In this document: in pieces, positions 55,808-63,242 of the stretch
Numbering within the stretch: the stretch's first letter is position 1
Layout: every line of letters begins with the position of its first letter
Assembly (NCBI RefSeq): GCF_008039875.1
Contig: NZ_VRUU01000006.1
Span: 62,001 to 126,000, forward strand
Origin: Methylobacterium sp. WL119
GTDB taxonomy: Bacteria; Pseudomonadota; Alphaproteobacteria; Rhizobiales; Beijerinckiaceae
Direction of reading: 5' to 3'
Length of the DNA: 64,000 nt
Notes under the pieces: generated by a model
Seen by the model: only the letters and a program-made list of their open reading frames with translations
What the model was told of the DNA's origin: nothing
Database searches by the model: none
Made by a program: the position numbers and the translations under genes

Positions 55808-56231
55808 CCCGACCGCCTCCTCGGCCCATCTTGAACCGACGGGTCTACAGGCTTCGGATTAATGAAAGGCCCTCTCGATCCGATCGGATGGAGGCGGGCG
55901 CAGAGTGATCGCGTCTGGCGTGCAGGACTTGATGAAAACAATCAAGGATTGAATTATTAGGGTCGATGCTCGTCTCCGGACGAGAACCGTTGCAGGATCG
56001 AGCCTGAATCTACATCTACAGGTAGAATTTTGCGGCGGTTTGTCGACGATATCGACCGTAGCGCCCGGCCGGCATCGAATATCGGTATTACCCCAGGTTG
56101 TAGGCCTGTTCGCCGCTCGGATCGCGTCGTCGCCGCTGCGATTGCCTTGCCCGGCCTCAGGAATTTTAAAGCTCTACCACCGTAGACTGCGGTCCATTCG
56201 GGGTAGGACCGGGCCGACGATCGGCGATCCG
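55808..56231. other. 424-bp AT-rich intergenic region with dyads between tad genes
   Basis: Clearly lower in GC than the flanks and without a convincing gene. It contains a perfect 12-bp palindrome ATCCGATCGGAT (55,878-55,889), a CTCGTC/GACGAG dyad (55,969-55,984) and a GTCGA/TCGAC dyad (56,042-56,056). It should hold the promoters of tadG (left) and the tadE pair (right). An upstream in-frame reading of the tadE gene exists but has no family similarity. Confidence 0.55.
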
Positions 56232-56945
56232 ATGCCCTTCAGGCCGAGAATGCGTCGGACGCCCAGGACACGCTGCACGTTGCCGATCGATCGGCCCGGA
56301 CCCGTCGGCTCGATCGCCGTTCGCGCTGCGGATCTCCGGGCGTGGCTTCGCCGCGCATCGGTTCACGCATGGGCGCGGGTCCGGTTCGTGTCCGCGGCGG
56401 CTCCGATCCGGGCGGGCCTGCTGGGCGACCGTCGCGGCGTCGCCGCCGTCGAGTTCGCGATGCTGGCGCTGCCCTTCATCGCCCTGCTCGGCGTCGTCGC
56501 CGAATCCGGCGTGGTCGTGCTGGCCCAGCAGACCCTCGACGTGTCCGTCGACCGGGCCTCGCGCCTGCTGCGGACGGGCGAGTTCCAAGACCGGGCCGAC
56601 GGCTCGGATCCGGCACAGCGCCTGCGGCAGCTGATGTGCGGCAATTCCAGCCTCTTCTTCGCCTGCCGGGACGTCCGCCTCGACGTGACGCGGGCGGAGA
56701 CCTTCAAGGGCTCGCAGGTGTCCGAGCCCTACGACACACAGACCAAGACCGTCTCGCAGAGTTTCGGCACCCAGTTCCAGTGCCCGACGGGGGACGACGT
56801 GATCGCGATCCGCGCGGCCGTCCCGATCCTGCGGCTGTTCGCGTTCCTCGACTTCACCGGGCGTCGCCTCGCCGACAACCGCCAGCTCCTCGTCTCGACC
56901 GTGATCTTCCGGGCGGAAGCCTACGACGCGAAGCCCTGCCAATGA
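56232..56945 (+). CDS. TadE-like pilus protein
   Basis: 237 residues. After an Arg-rich N-terminal part comes the TadE segment RRGVAAVEFAMLALPFIALLGVVAESGVVVLAQQTLD, a prepilin-like helix with the conserved E of VEFA. The extracytoplasmic remainder has three cysteines. The start is uncertain: ATGs at the chosen site and six codons later are both possible, as are extended forms. It overlaps the next tadE gene by 4 nt. Confidence 0.75.
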   Translation: MPFRPRMRRTPRTRCTLPIDRPGPVGSIAVRAADLRAWLRRASVHAWARVRFVSAAAPIRAGLLGDRRGVAAVEFAMLALPFIALLGVVAESGVVVLAQQTLDVSVDRASRLLRTGEFQDRADGSDPAQRLRQLMCGNSSLFFACRDVRLDVTRAETFKGSQVSEPYDTQTKTVSQSFGTQFQCPTGDDVIAIRAAVPILRLFAFLDFTGRRLADNRQLLVSTVIFRAEAYDAKPCQ

Positions 56946-57526
56946 CGGCGGGCCGGGGCGGCCTCGGGCGGTTCGCGCGTGCGGAAGGCGGCGTCAGCGG
57001 CGTCGAGTTCGCCTTCATCGCCCCGATCCTGGTCCTGATGTTCATGGCCTCGATCGAGCTTCCGCGCGCGATCACCACGGGGCGCCGGGTCTCGCTCGCG
57101 GCGACGACGATGGCGGACCTGATCTCGCGCGCCGACGTGACCGACATCGCCGACGTCTACGCCGCCGCACAGGCCGTCTCGAGCCCGTACGACCTCGGCC
57201 GTGCAGGCATCGTGCTCACCGCCGGCGGGATCTACCTCGACGGGTCGACCCCCGTGGCGAAGGTCTGCTCCAGCGTCGCGCGCAACGACACGCAGCGCGC
57301 GGCCGGCTCGACGATCGGCCCCGCGCCGGCCGGAACGGCAAGCCCCGGGGACCGTCTGGTGATGGCCGAGCTGCGCCTGCCCTACACCGCCGTGTTCGGC
57401 GTCTTCCCCGTCCTGAACCGCTGGACGTTCGTGGTCAGCAAGACCTGGCCGGTGCGGGCCGGCAAGACCTATCTCGGGCGCGAGGAAGTCGTGCTGCCCG
57501 GCGGAAAGCCCTGCGCGGCATTCTGA
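56942..57526 (+). CDS. TadE-like pilus protein, second copy
   Basis: 194-residue pseudopilin-like protein. The N-terminal motif GGVSGVEFAFIAPILVLMFMASIELPRAITTGRRV has the TadE VEFA...P pattern, followed by a short extracytoplasmic domain ending CAAF. It begins at an ATG overlapping the previous stop (ATGA), so the two TadE-like proteins are made together. This is the last chromosomal gene before the integrated element. Confidence 0.8.
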   Translation: MTAGRGGLGRFARAEGGVSGVEFAFIAPILVLMFMASIELPRAITTGRRVSLAATTMADLISRADVTDIADVYAAAQAVSSPYDLGRAGIVLTAGGIYLDGSTPVAKVCSSVARNDTQRAAGSTIGPAPAGTASPGDRLVMAELRLPYTAVFGVFPVLNRWTFVVSKTWPVRAGKTYLGREEVVLPGGKPCAAF

Positions 57527-57645
57527 ACGAAGACGCATCGCGCGCGCCGCGATGATCGAGCGGGAAGGCGCGGCCCACACGCACGAGGCGCGACGGCCGG
57601 CTCGATCATGAAAGGCCGCGATTTCCGAAGACGGTCCCGAAACGC

Positions 57646-57667
57646 AAAAAGCCGGCCTGAGCCAGCT
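57646..57667 (-). terminator. terminator of the original tRNA-Gly gene
   Basis: On the minus strand AGCTGG/CCGGCT (one G-T pair) with a 6-nt loop is followed by five T. It lies 26 bp beyond the encoded CCA end of the tRNA half, as expected for the tRNA's own terminator. Confidence 0.6.
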
Positions 57668-57692
57668 CTTGCAGTTCGATCAGTACCTGAAT

Positions 57693-57737
57693 TGGAGCGG
57701 GCGAAGGGATTCGAACCCTCGACCCCAACCTTGGCAA
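57693..57737 (-). other. attachment site: 3' half of tRNA-Gly(GCC)
   Basis: On the minus strand one reads the anticodon loop TTGCCAA (anticodon GCC), the 3' anticodon strand GGTTG, variable GGGTC, T arm GAGGG-TTCGAAT-CCCTT, acceptor strand CGCCCGC, discriminator T and encoded CCA. Upstream of the anticodon loop the sequence no longer fits a tRNA: no D arm and no matching GCGGGCG strand. This is the usual signature of an attachment site left by a tRNA-targeting integrase. Confidence 0.8.
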
Positions 57738-57919
57738 GTTTAGGTTCGGCACATTTCGCGTCTTTCCCCGTGATTGCTCGACGTTGCCAAGTTCCTGATC
57801 CTTCTTGCGGATCGGCCTAATCCGAGTTTGCTGCTCTGTGCGCAGTTGGGGCTCGGTTTCCGCCCATCTGCTTCCGCCCTGCTTCCGTGGCGGAGTGAGC
57901 AACAGGGTTGGGGTCATCC

Positions 57920-59164
57920 ATGCCGAAGATCACGAAGCGCGTCGTCGACGCGATCGAGCCAAATCCGACGCGCGAAGTGCAGGTCTGGGACAGCGAGTTG
58001 AAGGGCTTCGGCGTCCGGGTCCAGCCGAGCGGCGTCGCATCCTACTTCGTGTTCTACCGGACAGAGGAAGGCCGGCAGCGCAAGCTCACCCTCGCCCGGG
58101 TCGGCGCCGTCACGCCCGACGAGGCCAGGCGGGCGGCGCGGGAAAAGCTCGGCGCCTCGACCAAGGGCGAGGACCCATCAGCCGACCGTCACCGCATCCG
58201 GCACGCAATCACGGTGGCCGAACTCTGCGACCTCTATCTTGAGGATGCCAAGGGCCGTGTGAAGGCCTCGACGCTGGCGATGGACCGCAGCCGCATCGAT
58301 CGTCACGTGAAGCCGCTCCTGGGCGCTCGTAGGGTCCCTGCCCTCACCTCTGACGACGTCGAGGCCATGCACCGGGACATCGCGGCCGGGAAGACGGCTG
58401 CAGCCCGCGCCGGCATCGGCGGCATCACCACCGGCGGCAAGGGCGTGGCAGCCCGCACGGTCGGGATGCTCGGCACCATCCTAGAGTTCGCCAAGCGGAA
58501 AAAAATCATCACGGCCAATCCGGCCCGAGGCGTCCAGCGCGCGCCCGACGGCAAGCAGCGTCGGTTCCTATCGGCCGCCGAGATCCACCGGCTGGGGGCG
58601 TCCATGCGCGAGGCCGAGGACCAAGGCGAGACGGCAGTGGGGATCGCGGCCGTACGGTTCCTGCTGCTCACGGGCTGCCGGCGGATGGAAGCGCTCGCCC
58701 TGCCCCGTGCCTGGCTCGACGAGGAGCACAGCTGCATCCGCTTCGGGGACACCAAGAGCGGTGCTCAGCTCCGGCCGATCGGCAAGGCCGCCTTCGCCGC
58801 CCTGCCCGCTCCGACGGGCTCGCCATGGGCGTTCCCGGGCGAGCGTAGCGGTGGGCACTTCGTCGGCCTGCCGAAGGTGCTGGATCGGCTGTGCGAGCGC
58901 GCCGGCCTGAAGAGCGTAACGCTCCACGTCCTGCGACACACGTTCGCCGCGACCGCTGCCGGGATGGGCTACTCGGAACTGACCATCGCGGGGCTGCTGG
59001 GCCATAGCGTGCCGGGGGTGACAGCTCGCTATGCACATGTGCCAGATGTGGCGCTGGTAGCAGCAGCCCAAGGCGTATCGGAGCGGATGAGCGGCTTGCT
59101 GGACCTTCGCAACGAGGCTTGCAGGGGCGGCCCGATTGCTCGACCTTCTGTTGCCTGCGCCTAA
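57920..59164 (+). CDS. tyrosine recombinase/integrase, P4-like
   Basis: 414-residue site-specific recombinase that inserts the element at the adjacent tRNA. The N-terminal arm-binding DUF4102 domain reads LKGFGVRVQPSGVASYFVFYR. A core-binding SAM-like domain lies at about 95-200. The catalytic domain has R254 (TGCRRMEAL), K279 (TKSGA), H336-x2-R339 (HVLRHTFA), H362 (LLGHS) and nucleophile Y371 (ARYAH), so it looks active. I chose the ATG with GGGG 6 nt upstream; a TTG 12 nt earlier is possible. Confidence 0.93.
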   Translation: MPKITKRVVDAIEPNPTREVQVWDSELKGFGVRVQPSGVASYFVFYRTEEGRQRKLTLARVGAVTPDEARRAAREKLGASTKGEDPSADRHRIRHAITVAELCDLYLEDAKGRVKASTLAMDRSRIDRHVKPLLGARRVPALTSDDVEAMHRDIAAGKTAAARAGIGGITTGGKGVAARTVGMLGTILEFAKRKKIITANPARGVQRAPDGKQRRFLSAAEIHRLGASMREAEDQGETAVGIAAVRFLLLTGCRRMEALALPRAWLDEEHSCIRFGDTKSGAQLRPIGKAAFAALPAPTGSPWAFPGERSGGHFVGLPKVLDRLCERAGLKSVTLHVLRHTFAATAAGMGYSELTIAGLLGHSVPGVTARYAHVPDVALVAAAQGVSERMSGLLDLRNEACRGGPIARPSVACA

Positions 59165-59279
59165 CGCAAAAGGCGTTGTGTAAGGCGGCAGGCGTTCCAT
59201 CTTACGCGACCCGATTCGCCCCTAGCCGGCCTTACACAAAATGTGTTGCGTTAAGTAGATCAGCTTTCGCCTAACGCAA
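59162..59279. repeat. inverted pair of TWACRCAA-N6-TTGYGTWA units
   Basis: Unit 1 (59,162-59,183) is TAACGCAA-N6-TTGTGTAA. Unit 2 (59,232-59,253) is TTACACAA-N6-TTGCGTTA, the reverse complement of unit 1 outside the 6-nt spacer. A third half-site TAACGCAA is at 59,272-59,279. Unit 1 includes the integrase stop codon and the last half-site lies in the fic 3' end. They could be integrase or excisionase arm sites, or operators. Confidence 0.6.
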
Positions 59280-60393
59280 GTGGCATGACCTCTCGGCCTT
59301 CGGTGATGTTGATCAATTCGGGCAGTGCAAACACGCTTGGAGTTCTACCGGCGCCCTTGCGCACCCTATGGATCAGGCCCTGAGCATGAAGCTGCGTGAT
59401 GATGCCATTCGCTGTGACACGGTTCTCGATCCCGGCATGGGTCGCAAAATCGGTCGTGTTAATTATCGGCCTCATGAAAAAGGCATCTAGTGCAGGGACT
59501 GCAAACTGAGACCGAGTTGCATCAATAAACTTCTGCTTCTTGCTTTCATATAATATCAGGATATTCTTCACTTTTTCCAGATTTACATCGGCTTGGCTTA
59601 TTATTGCAGTCAGAAAAAATTCAATCCAAGACTGCCAATCGCCGTGCTTTGTAATACTCAATAACGCATCATAATACTCGGTTCTATGGCTTTCGAGAAA
59701 TTCAGATAAGTAAAACATAGGACTAGAAAGAGTTTTTTTCTGAAAAAGAAGTAGAGGAATAATCATTCTTCCTATGCGACCATTTCCATCTTTGAATGGG
59801 TGAAGAATTTCAAATTGTGCGTGTGCAACTGCGACCTGAACGATCGGGTCTTCTTCTTCCGAAGCGAGATAGATTGCCCAATCGTCTAGGGCTTGTGGCA
59901 AAACAATAGGACTAGGAGGAATAAATCTAGCGTTCTCCATTTTGCAGTTCGGGCGCCCAATCCAATTTTGATCATTCCTAAAATTCCCTGGCGCTTTGTC
60001 GTGCCCTCTAACGCCTTGTAATAAGTGTTGGTGCACACCCTTGATGAGTGACAAAGACAATGGACGATGCTGAAGCGACTGCTCTGCATCTCTCATCGCG
60101 TTGCGATAATTGGATATTTCTTCGAGATCTGCATGGCGGTTCGCGGCTTGTTCGATACCGGCATCCTGTTGAAGAACTTCTTCAAGAGTAGCAACCGTGC
60201 CCTCAATCCGAGAAGAAAGCACTGCTTCGTTAGCCGTCACAGGCGAAAGCAAAACAGCCGGGTTGAGCAATGCTTGTAGCATGCCGTCATAGCGTGCGAG
60301 CGCAGCATTTGCTTTTCCAACTAGTGGCAACAGCCGGCGCCAATCGAGTTCGACCACCGGGAGTACCGGAGGGATGCAGGGCTCGTTGGCCAT
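59260..60393 (-). CDS. Fic domain protein (putative AMP-transferase)
   Basis: 377-residue Fic protein that probably transfers AMP, or another phosphate-containing group, to a target hydroxyl. The catalytic motif HPFKDGNGRIGR at 198-209 is complete. An N-terminal inhibitory helix motif SSRIEGT (S60, E64, G65) matches the [S/T]xxxE[G/N] consensus of class II Fic proteins, so self-inhibition is expected. The last 80 residues look like a winged helix (TDFATHAGIENRVTANGIITQL). Much more AT-rich than its surroundings. Start overlaps the XRE stop by one base (TAATG). Confidence 0.9.
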   Translation of the reverse strand: MANEPCIPPVLPVVELDWRRLLPLVGKANAALARYDGMLQALLNPAVLLSPVTANEAVLSSRIEGTVATLEEVLQQDAGIEQAANRHADLEEISNYRNAMRDAEQSLQHRPLSLSLIKGVHQHLLQGVRGHDKAPGNFRNDQNWIGRPNCKMENARFIPPSPIVLPQALDDWAIYLASEEEDPIVQVAVAHAQFEILHPFKDGNGRIGRMIIPLLLFQKKTLSSPMFYLSEFLESHRTEYYDALLSITKHGDWQSWIEFFLTAIISQADVNLEKVKNILILYESKKQKFIDATRSQFAVPALDAFFMRPIINTTDFATHAGIENRVTANGIITQLHAQGLIHRVRKGAGRTPSVFALPELINITEGREVMPLALGES

Positions 60394-60641
60394 TAATGTG
60401 AAACCTCAGACTTTTTGAGCCGCACGCCTGGTCCCTCGCCATTCTCTTCAATGAAGATGACACCGGCTGCTTCGAGGGCGGTTTGGAGCTTGGCCCCGGT
60501 ATCAGCTCTGCCGCCGATCGGACCGTCCGTGGACTCAAGACGCGCTAGTGTCGGGTAAGACACCCCCGAGGCCTTCGCGAGGTCGGCCTGCGACCACGCT
60601 AGTAGCGCGCGCGCTGCCTTGACCTGTCGGACTGATAGCAC
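60393..60641 (-). CDS. XRE-type helix-turn-helix regulator
   Basis: 82-residue DNA-binding protein. The helix-turn-helix is VKAARALLAWSQADLAKASGVSYPTLARLE, followed by a short strand region ending GVIFIEENGEGPGVRL. This two-part layout is common in XRE antitoxins and small phage regulators. It is translated just ahead of fic, so it probably controls fic expression and its own. GATAGAAT half-sites lie directly upstream. Confidence 0.85.
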   Translation of the reverse strand: MLSVRQVKAARALLAWSQADLAKASGVSYPTLARLESTDGPIGGRADTGAKLQTALEAAGVIFIEENGEGPGVRLKKSEVSH

Positions 60642-60655
60642 GCCGGCGCCCCTTC

Positions 60656-60706
60656 GATAGAATTTCTATTGACAGGCGACCGCTGCCAACCGATATATAT
60701 TCTATC
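60656..60706. promoter_or_regulatory. operator-like GATAGAAT half-sites in the divergent XRE region
   Basis: GATAGAAT (60,656-60,663) and its reverse complement ATTCTATC (60,699-60,706) flank the promoter region. The left one lies in a perfect ATAGAA-T-TTCTAT dyad (60,657-60,669). Probable binding sites of the adjacent XRE regulator, by position only. Confidence 0.5.
60669..60697 (+). promoter_or_regulatory. predicted rightward promoter of the element genes
   Basis: TTGACA (-35, consensus) with a 17-bp spacer and GATATA as -10, in an AT-rich patch. It reads toward the small membrane protein gene and overlaps the right edge of an inverted repeat, so the XRE regulator could repress it. Confidence 0.5.
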
Positions 60707-60804
60707 AGATGCGGTCAGCAGGAGCAACGCTGCCGGCTCTGACGCCTGCGCGAAAGCGAAGTCTCACGCACATCCCGAAACCTTCAGCCCCGGAGCCCCC
60801 GGTT

Positions 60805-61062
60805 ATGGCAATGCCCCCACTCGCCCCCAAGCCGGCCAGCCGCCGGTTCACCGCCGCCCTGTATGCCCGCCCCAGGCCCATCATCGAGCCAGACGAGGCC
60901 GTACCCGGCACCGTCGAGGCCTGGGAGGCAATCGCGCCGATCCGGCCCGACACCGCGCACATTCGGTCGCCGCGCTTCCTCGACCTCGCCGGCGAGCTTG
61001 TCTCCGCCGTCCTGATCATTGCCGGGGGCGTGCTCGCCTACGGCTTTCTGCAGATCGCGTGA
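60805..61062 (+). CDS. small membrane-anchored protein of the element
   Basis: 85 residues from an ATG with GGAG 9 nt upstream; the frame is open another 32 codons upstream. A Pro-rich cytoplasmic part is followed by one C-terminal transmembrane helix (ELVSAVLIIAGGVLAYGFLQI). The stop overlaps the next possible start (TGATG). No family recognised. Confidence 0.5.
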   Translation: MAMPPLAPKPASRRFTAALYARPRPIIEPDEAVPGTVEAWEAIAPIRPDTAHIRSPRFLDLAGELVSAVLIIAGGVLAYGFLQIA

Positions 61063-61073
61063 TGGAGGCCGCT

Positions 61074-61592
61074 ATGCGCAACTCATTGAAGTGCCACCCG
61101 AACACCGACCCGAAGCCGACCCTGCGCGAGTGGTTCGCCGCGATGAAGGCCAAGGCCTCGACCTTGAATGCGGGTAAGGATCGACGGCCCGACGCGACCG
61201 CCTTCGTGCCCCCGGCTTCCTCCGCCGTGTCGGCCGCGATCCACGAACATCTGCGAGCCTATGCGGGGCGGCTCTATGCTGAGGTCTACAAGACGGAGGA
61301 TGCCGGTTCGCGCGCCGAGCAAGAACGCGACGCGTTCCGGGCGGTTCTTCACACCCCGCTAGCCTCGGATGCCGAACGCCTCGCCTACGCCAAGGCCGTC
61401 ATCGAGCGCGCTGCCGGGGTCCACGGTCTCGAATGCTACGGCAACACCCGTGGCGCTTGGATGCCGACCGCTTACCGCAACATCGCCTTTGGCGAGTACG
61501 TCCCGGAGCCCGACATGGTGTTGCCGGAACCGGATGCCTCGGAGCCGGTCGCGAGCGACCTGGGCGGCCAGGGGGTCGCCCTCGCGCACTAG
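61074..61592 (+). CDS. hypothetical element protein
   Basis: 172 residues, soluble and mostly helical. It starts MRNSLKCHPNTDPKP, and GGAGG is 5 nt before the ATG (another ATG 12 nt upstream overlaps the previous stop). The middle part, about 50-110, is Ala/Glu/Arg-rich; the C-terminal segment is acidic and Pro-rich. It ends at a TAG after which the same frame stays open into the next gene. Function unknown. Confidence 0.55.
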   Translation: MRNSLKCHPNTDPKPTLREWFAAMKAKASTLNAGKDRRPDATAFVPPASSAVSAAIHEHLRAYAGRLYAEVYKTEDAGSRAEQERDAFRAVLHTPLASDAERLAYAKAVIERAAGVHGLECYGNTRGAWMPTAYRNIAFGEYVPEPDMVLPEPDASEPVASDLGGQGVALAH

Positions 61593-61670
61593 GTCGTCCG
61601 CTACTTCGGAGCCGGTCCGATTAATCCTGCGCTTGATGGGGATGCCGCGCTTTGCGAGCGAGCGCAGGCC

Positions 61671-62141
61671 TTGCTTCGCGGCACGTCTCCTGCGGCGCAT
61701 CCTGGGCTGTCTACCGTAGAGGCTGAGTTGACGGCCCTCGTTGCGGAATACGAGGGGTTCACTCGCGTCGGTGATGAAGCCATGGCCCGTGAGGATGATG
61801 CCGGCTTGCCGCTGCCCGAGAGCTTGGACAACGCAATTGATCGGGTCCGCCATTTCGCGAACCTGGGCCGTGAGGATACCGTTCGGCACGCCATGGCCCT
61901 TCCGGCAACCACACTTCTCGGCTTCGGGCTCAAAGCTCTGATCCTGGAGCACGATGCAGGCGCGGCCTGGGATGGGAGCAATGCCGACACAGACACCGCG
62001 CGGTGCCGGGCTTTCTTGCACGGGCTGATCGCGGCGGCCGGGCTCTCGCCGATCCCGCGTGCTGACGTGACCTCTGATGAAATTCGCGGGTGGCTTTCCG
62101 ACCCGACGACGGCGCCCGGCGCCAAGCAGGTGGGGGCCTGA
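61671..62141 (+). CDS. hypothetical element protein with uncertain start
   Basis: About 156 residues from a TTG, since no ATG or GTG is available early in the frame. From residue 14 (GLSTVEAELTALVAEYEGFT) it resembles small helical proteins common in alphaproteobacterial islands, with REDDAGLPLPESLDNAIDRV and LGFGLKALILEHDAGAAW. The frame is open back to the TAG of the previous gene, so it could be the C-terminal part of one longer ancestral gene. Confidence 0.45.
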   Translation: MLRGTSPAAHPGLSTVEAELTALVAEYEGFTRVGDEAMAREDDAGLPLPESLDNAIDRVRHFANLGREDTVRHAMALPATTLLGFGLKALILEHDAGAAWDGSNADTDTARCRAFLHGLIAAAGLSPIPRADVTSDEIRGWLSDPTTAPGAKQVGA

Positions 62142-62242
62142 CCGATGGGCGACGTGCTCACCTTCCAACAGCGCCGGCATCTCGAACAATGAAGGCGCGC
62201 GAAGGACGCTCCAAAAAAGGGAGGCGCTCAAAAAAGAAGAGT

Positions 62243-62283
62243 GATACGCTTGCATCGTTCCGCAATTGTGATACGAGTGTATC
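62243..62283. promoter_or_regulatory. two dyads just upstream of the MerR-like gene
   Basis: GATAC-GCTT-GCATC (62,243-62,256) and GATAC-GAGT-GTATC (62,270-62,283) share the layout GATAC-N4-GYATC and are 27 bp apart centre to centre. The second ends 3 nt before the ATG, where a ribosome site would be. Autorepression is the simplest reading. Confidence 0.55.
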
Positions 62284-62286
62284 AAG

Positions 62287-62736
62287 ATGAATGAGTTGGC
62301 GAAGCAGTACACCACATCGGTGCTGACCCGTGCGGCAGGCTGCTCGCCCGTCACCTTCCGAGCATGGCGAAATCGCAACGGCCTATTCCCGGAGACTAAG
62401 GACGATCAGAAGTGGAACAGATTTTCGATCATCGACATCTGCATCGTCCGCGCGATTGTCGTCATAACGGAGTTTGGCGTCGGAGCAAAAGAGGCAATCT
62501 GGTCAGCTGAGGAGTTTCTGAGGTCCGCAATTAAAGTTGCATACATTCCAGGACCTGGAATGAGCGCGATCTTAGGAATTTCACGTACGAAGGCGACTGA
62601 AGAAGTCGGATTTTATCCTTATCTGGATGTAGTTGACATTCGAAATATACTCGATGAGTCCGGAGGGCTACTACTTTTGATCGATCTTCAATCGATAATT
62701 GCACACGTAAAGGCTAATTTGCCTGGGGGTGCATAG
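62287..62736 (+). CDS. MerR-like winged-helix regulator of the element
   Basis: 149 residues. The N-terminal LTRAAGCSPVTFRAWRNRNGLFPE is a MerR-type winged helix, with the F-R-A-W-x-R-N-x-G-L recognition pattern. The C-terminal half (WSAEEFLRSAIKVAYIPGPG and a second domain) is unlike metal-sensing MerR tails. It is AT-rich compared with the chromosome. No Shine-Dalgarno is visible; a dyad abuts the ATG, so translation may be leaderless or controlled. Probably a lysogeny- or island-type regulator. Confidence 0.65.
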   Translation: MNELAKQYTTSVLTRAAGCSPVTFRAWRNRNGLFPETKDDQKWNRFSIIDICIVRAIVVITEFGVGAKEAIWSAEEFLRSAIKVAYIPGPGMSAILGISRTKATEEVGFYPYLDVVDIRNILDESGGLLLLIDLQSIIAHVKANLPGGA

Positions 62737-62791
62737 GAGTGAACTTTTTAAACGGCGCTAGACAATTCTAGGCCAGCAATAGGATCAGCGA

Positions 62792-63079
62792 ATGACGGAG
62801 ATGCAATCGCCCCTACTCGGGGGAACGGCGGAGCTTTGCCTGCCATCGAAGACCGGCAAGCCACGGCTTCGCCGTTGGGAGGCCAGCCGGTACCTGCTCA
62901 ACGAGCACGGGATCGAGATGGCGATCGCGACGCTTGCGAAGCTCGCCTGCCTGGGCGGTGGACCTCCATTCCAGAAGGCTGGCCGAGTCCCGCTCTATCC
63001 CGTCGATCTTCTCGATAAATGGGCACTGGCTCGCTTGGGCCGGGTGATCCGGTCGACCTCGGAGGACGGGCATGCCTGA
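62792..63079 (+). CDS. AlpA/excisionase-like DNA-binding protein
   Basis: 95 residues. The central part RRWEASRYLLNEHGIEMAIATLAKLACLGGGPPFQKAGRVPLYPVDLLDKWALARLG has the winged-helix plan of phage AlpA/Xis-type proteins, where a GPPxxKxGRxxxY turn precedes the C-terminal helix. Its likely role is excision or transcription control of the element. The ATG follows AGGA; a second ATG is three codons later. The 3' end overlaps the next gene by 8 nt. Confidence 0.6.
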   Translation: MTEMQSPLLGGTAELCLPSKTGKPRLRRWEASRYLLNEHGIEMAIATLAKLACLGGGPPFQKAGRVPLYPVDLLDKWALARLGRVIRSTSEDGHA

Positions 63080-63242
63080 GACCCGCACCGGGCGCGCTGC
63101 TCGACTTTTATCGAAACCAATCTGGTCGGCGCTCAAAGCCGGTTCTGCTTCCGTGGCGGTCATCGATCGGGAAGGCATGGTGCTCGGCATCGTCGCCAAC
63201 AGCACCGCCGCTCGAACCTTCCTCCGGGAGGGCGCGCGATGA
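63072..63242 (+). CDS. 56-residue element protein
   Basis: Short gene beginning MPETRTGRAARLLSK, with a following strand-like phrase ASVAVIDREGMVLGIVANS. It overlaps the previous gene by 8 nt and the next by 4 nt (ATGA), which supports it as a real member of a compact chain. Upstream GGAGGACGGGC serves as ribosome site. Function unknown. Confidence 0.5.
   Translation: MPETRTGRAARLLSKPIWSALKAGSASVAVIDREGMVLGIVANSTAARTFLREGAR

Larger units (their letters stand above)
57527..57919. other. 393-bp junction region between chromosome and integrated element
   Basis: Contains, from left to right, an ATGATCGAGC inverted repeat with arms 38 nt apart, a minus-strand terminator, the tRNA-Gly 3' half (attachment site) and the leader of the integrase gene. 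I see no protein gene here. Confidence 0.6.

Noticed and set aside
57693..57780. A complete tRNA-Gly gene
   Set aside because: No D arm or 5' acceptor strand is found upstream of the anticodon loop, so only a 3' half is present.
62145..62192. 15-residue frame MGDVLTFQQRRHLEQ after the 156-residue element protein
   Set aside because: Too short to support without conservation; could be the remnant start of a lost gene.
62189..62290. 33-residue very basic frame MKAREGRSKKGRRSKKK... before the MerR-like gene
   Set aside because: It runs through both regulatory dyads and overlaps the MerR-like start; the lysine-rich content follows from A-runs, and no ribosome site is visible.
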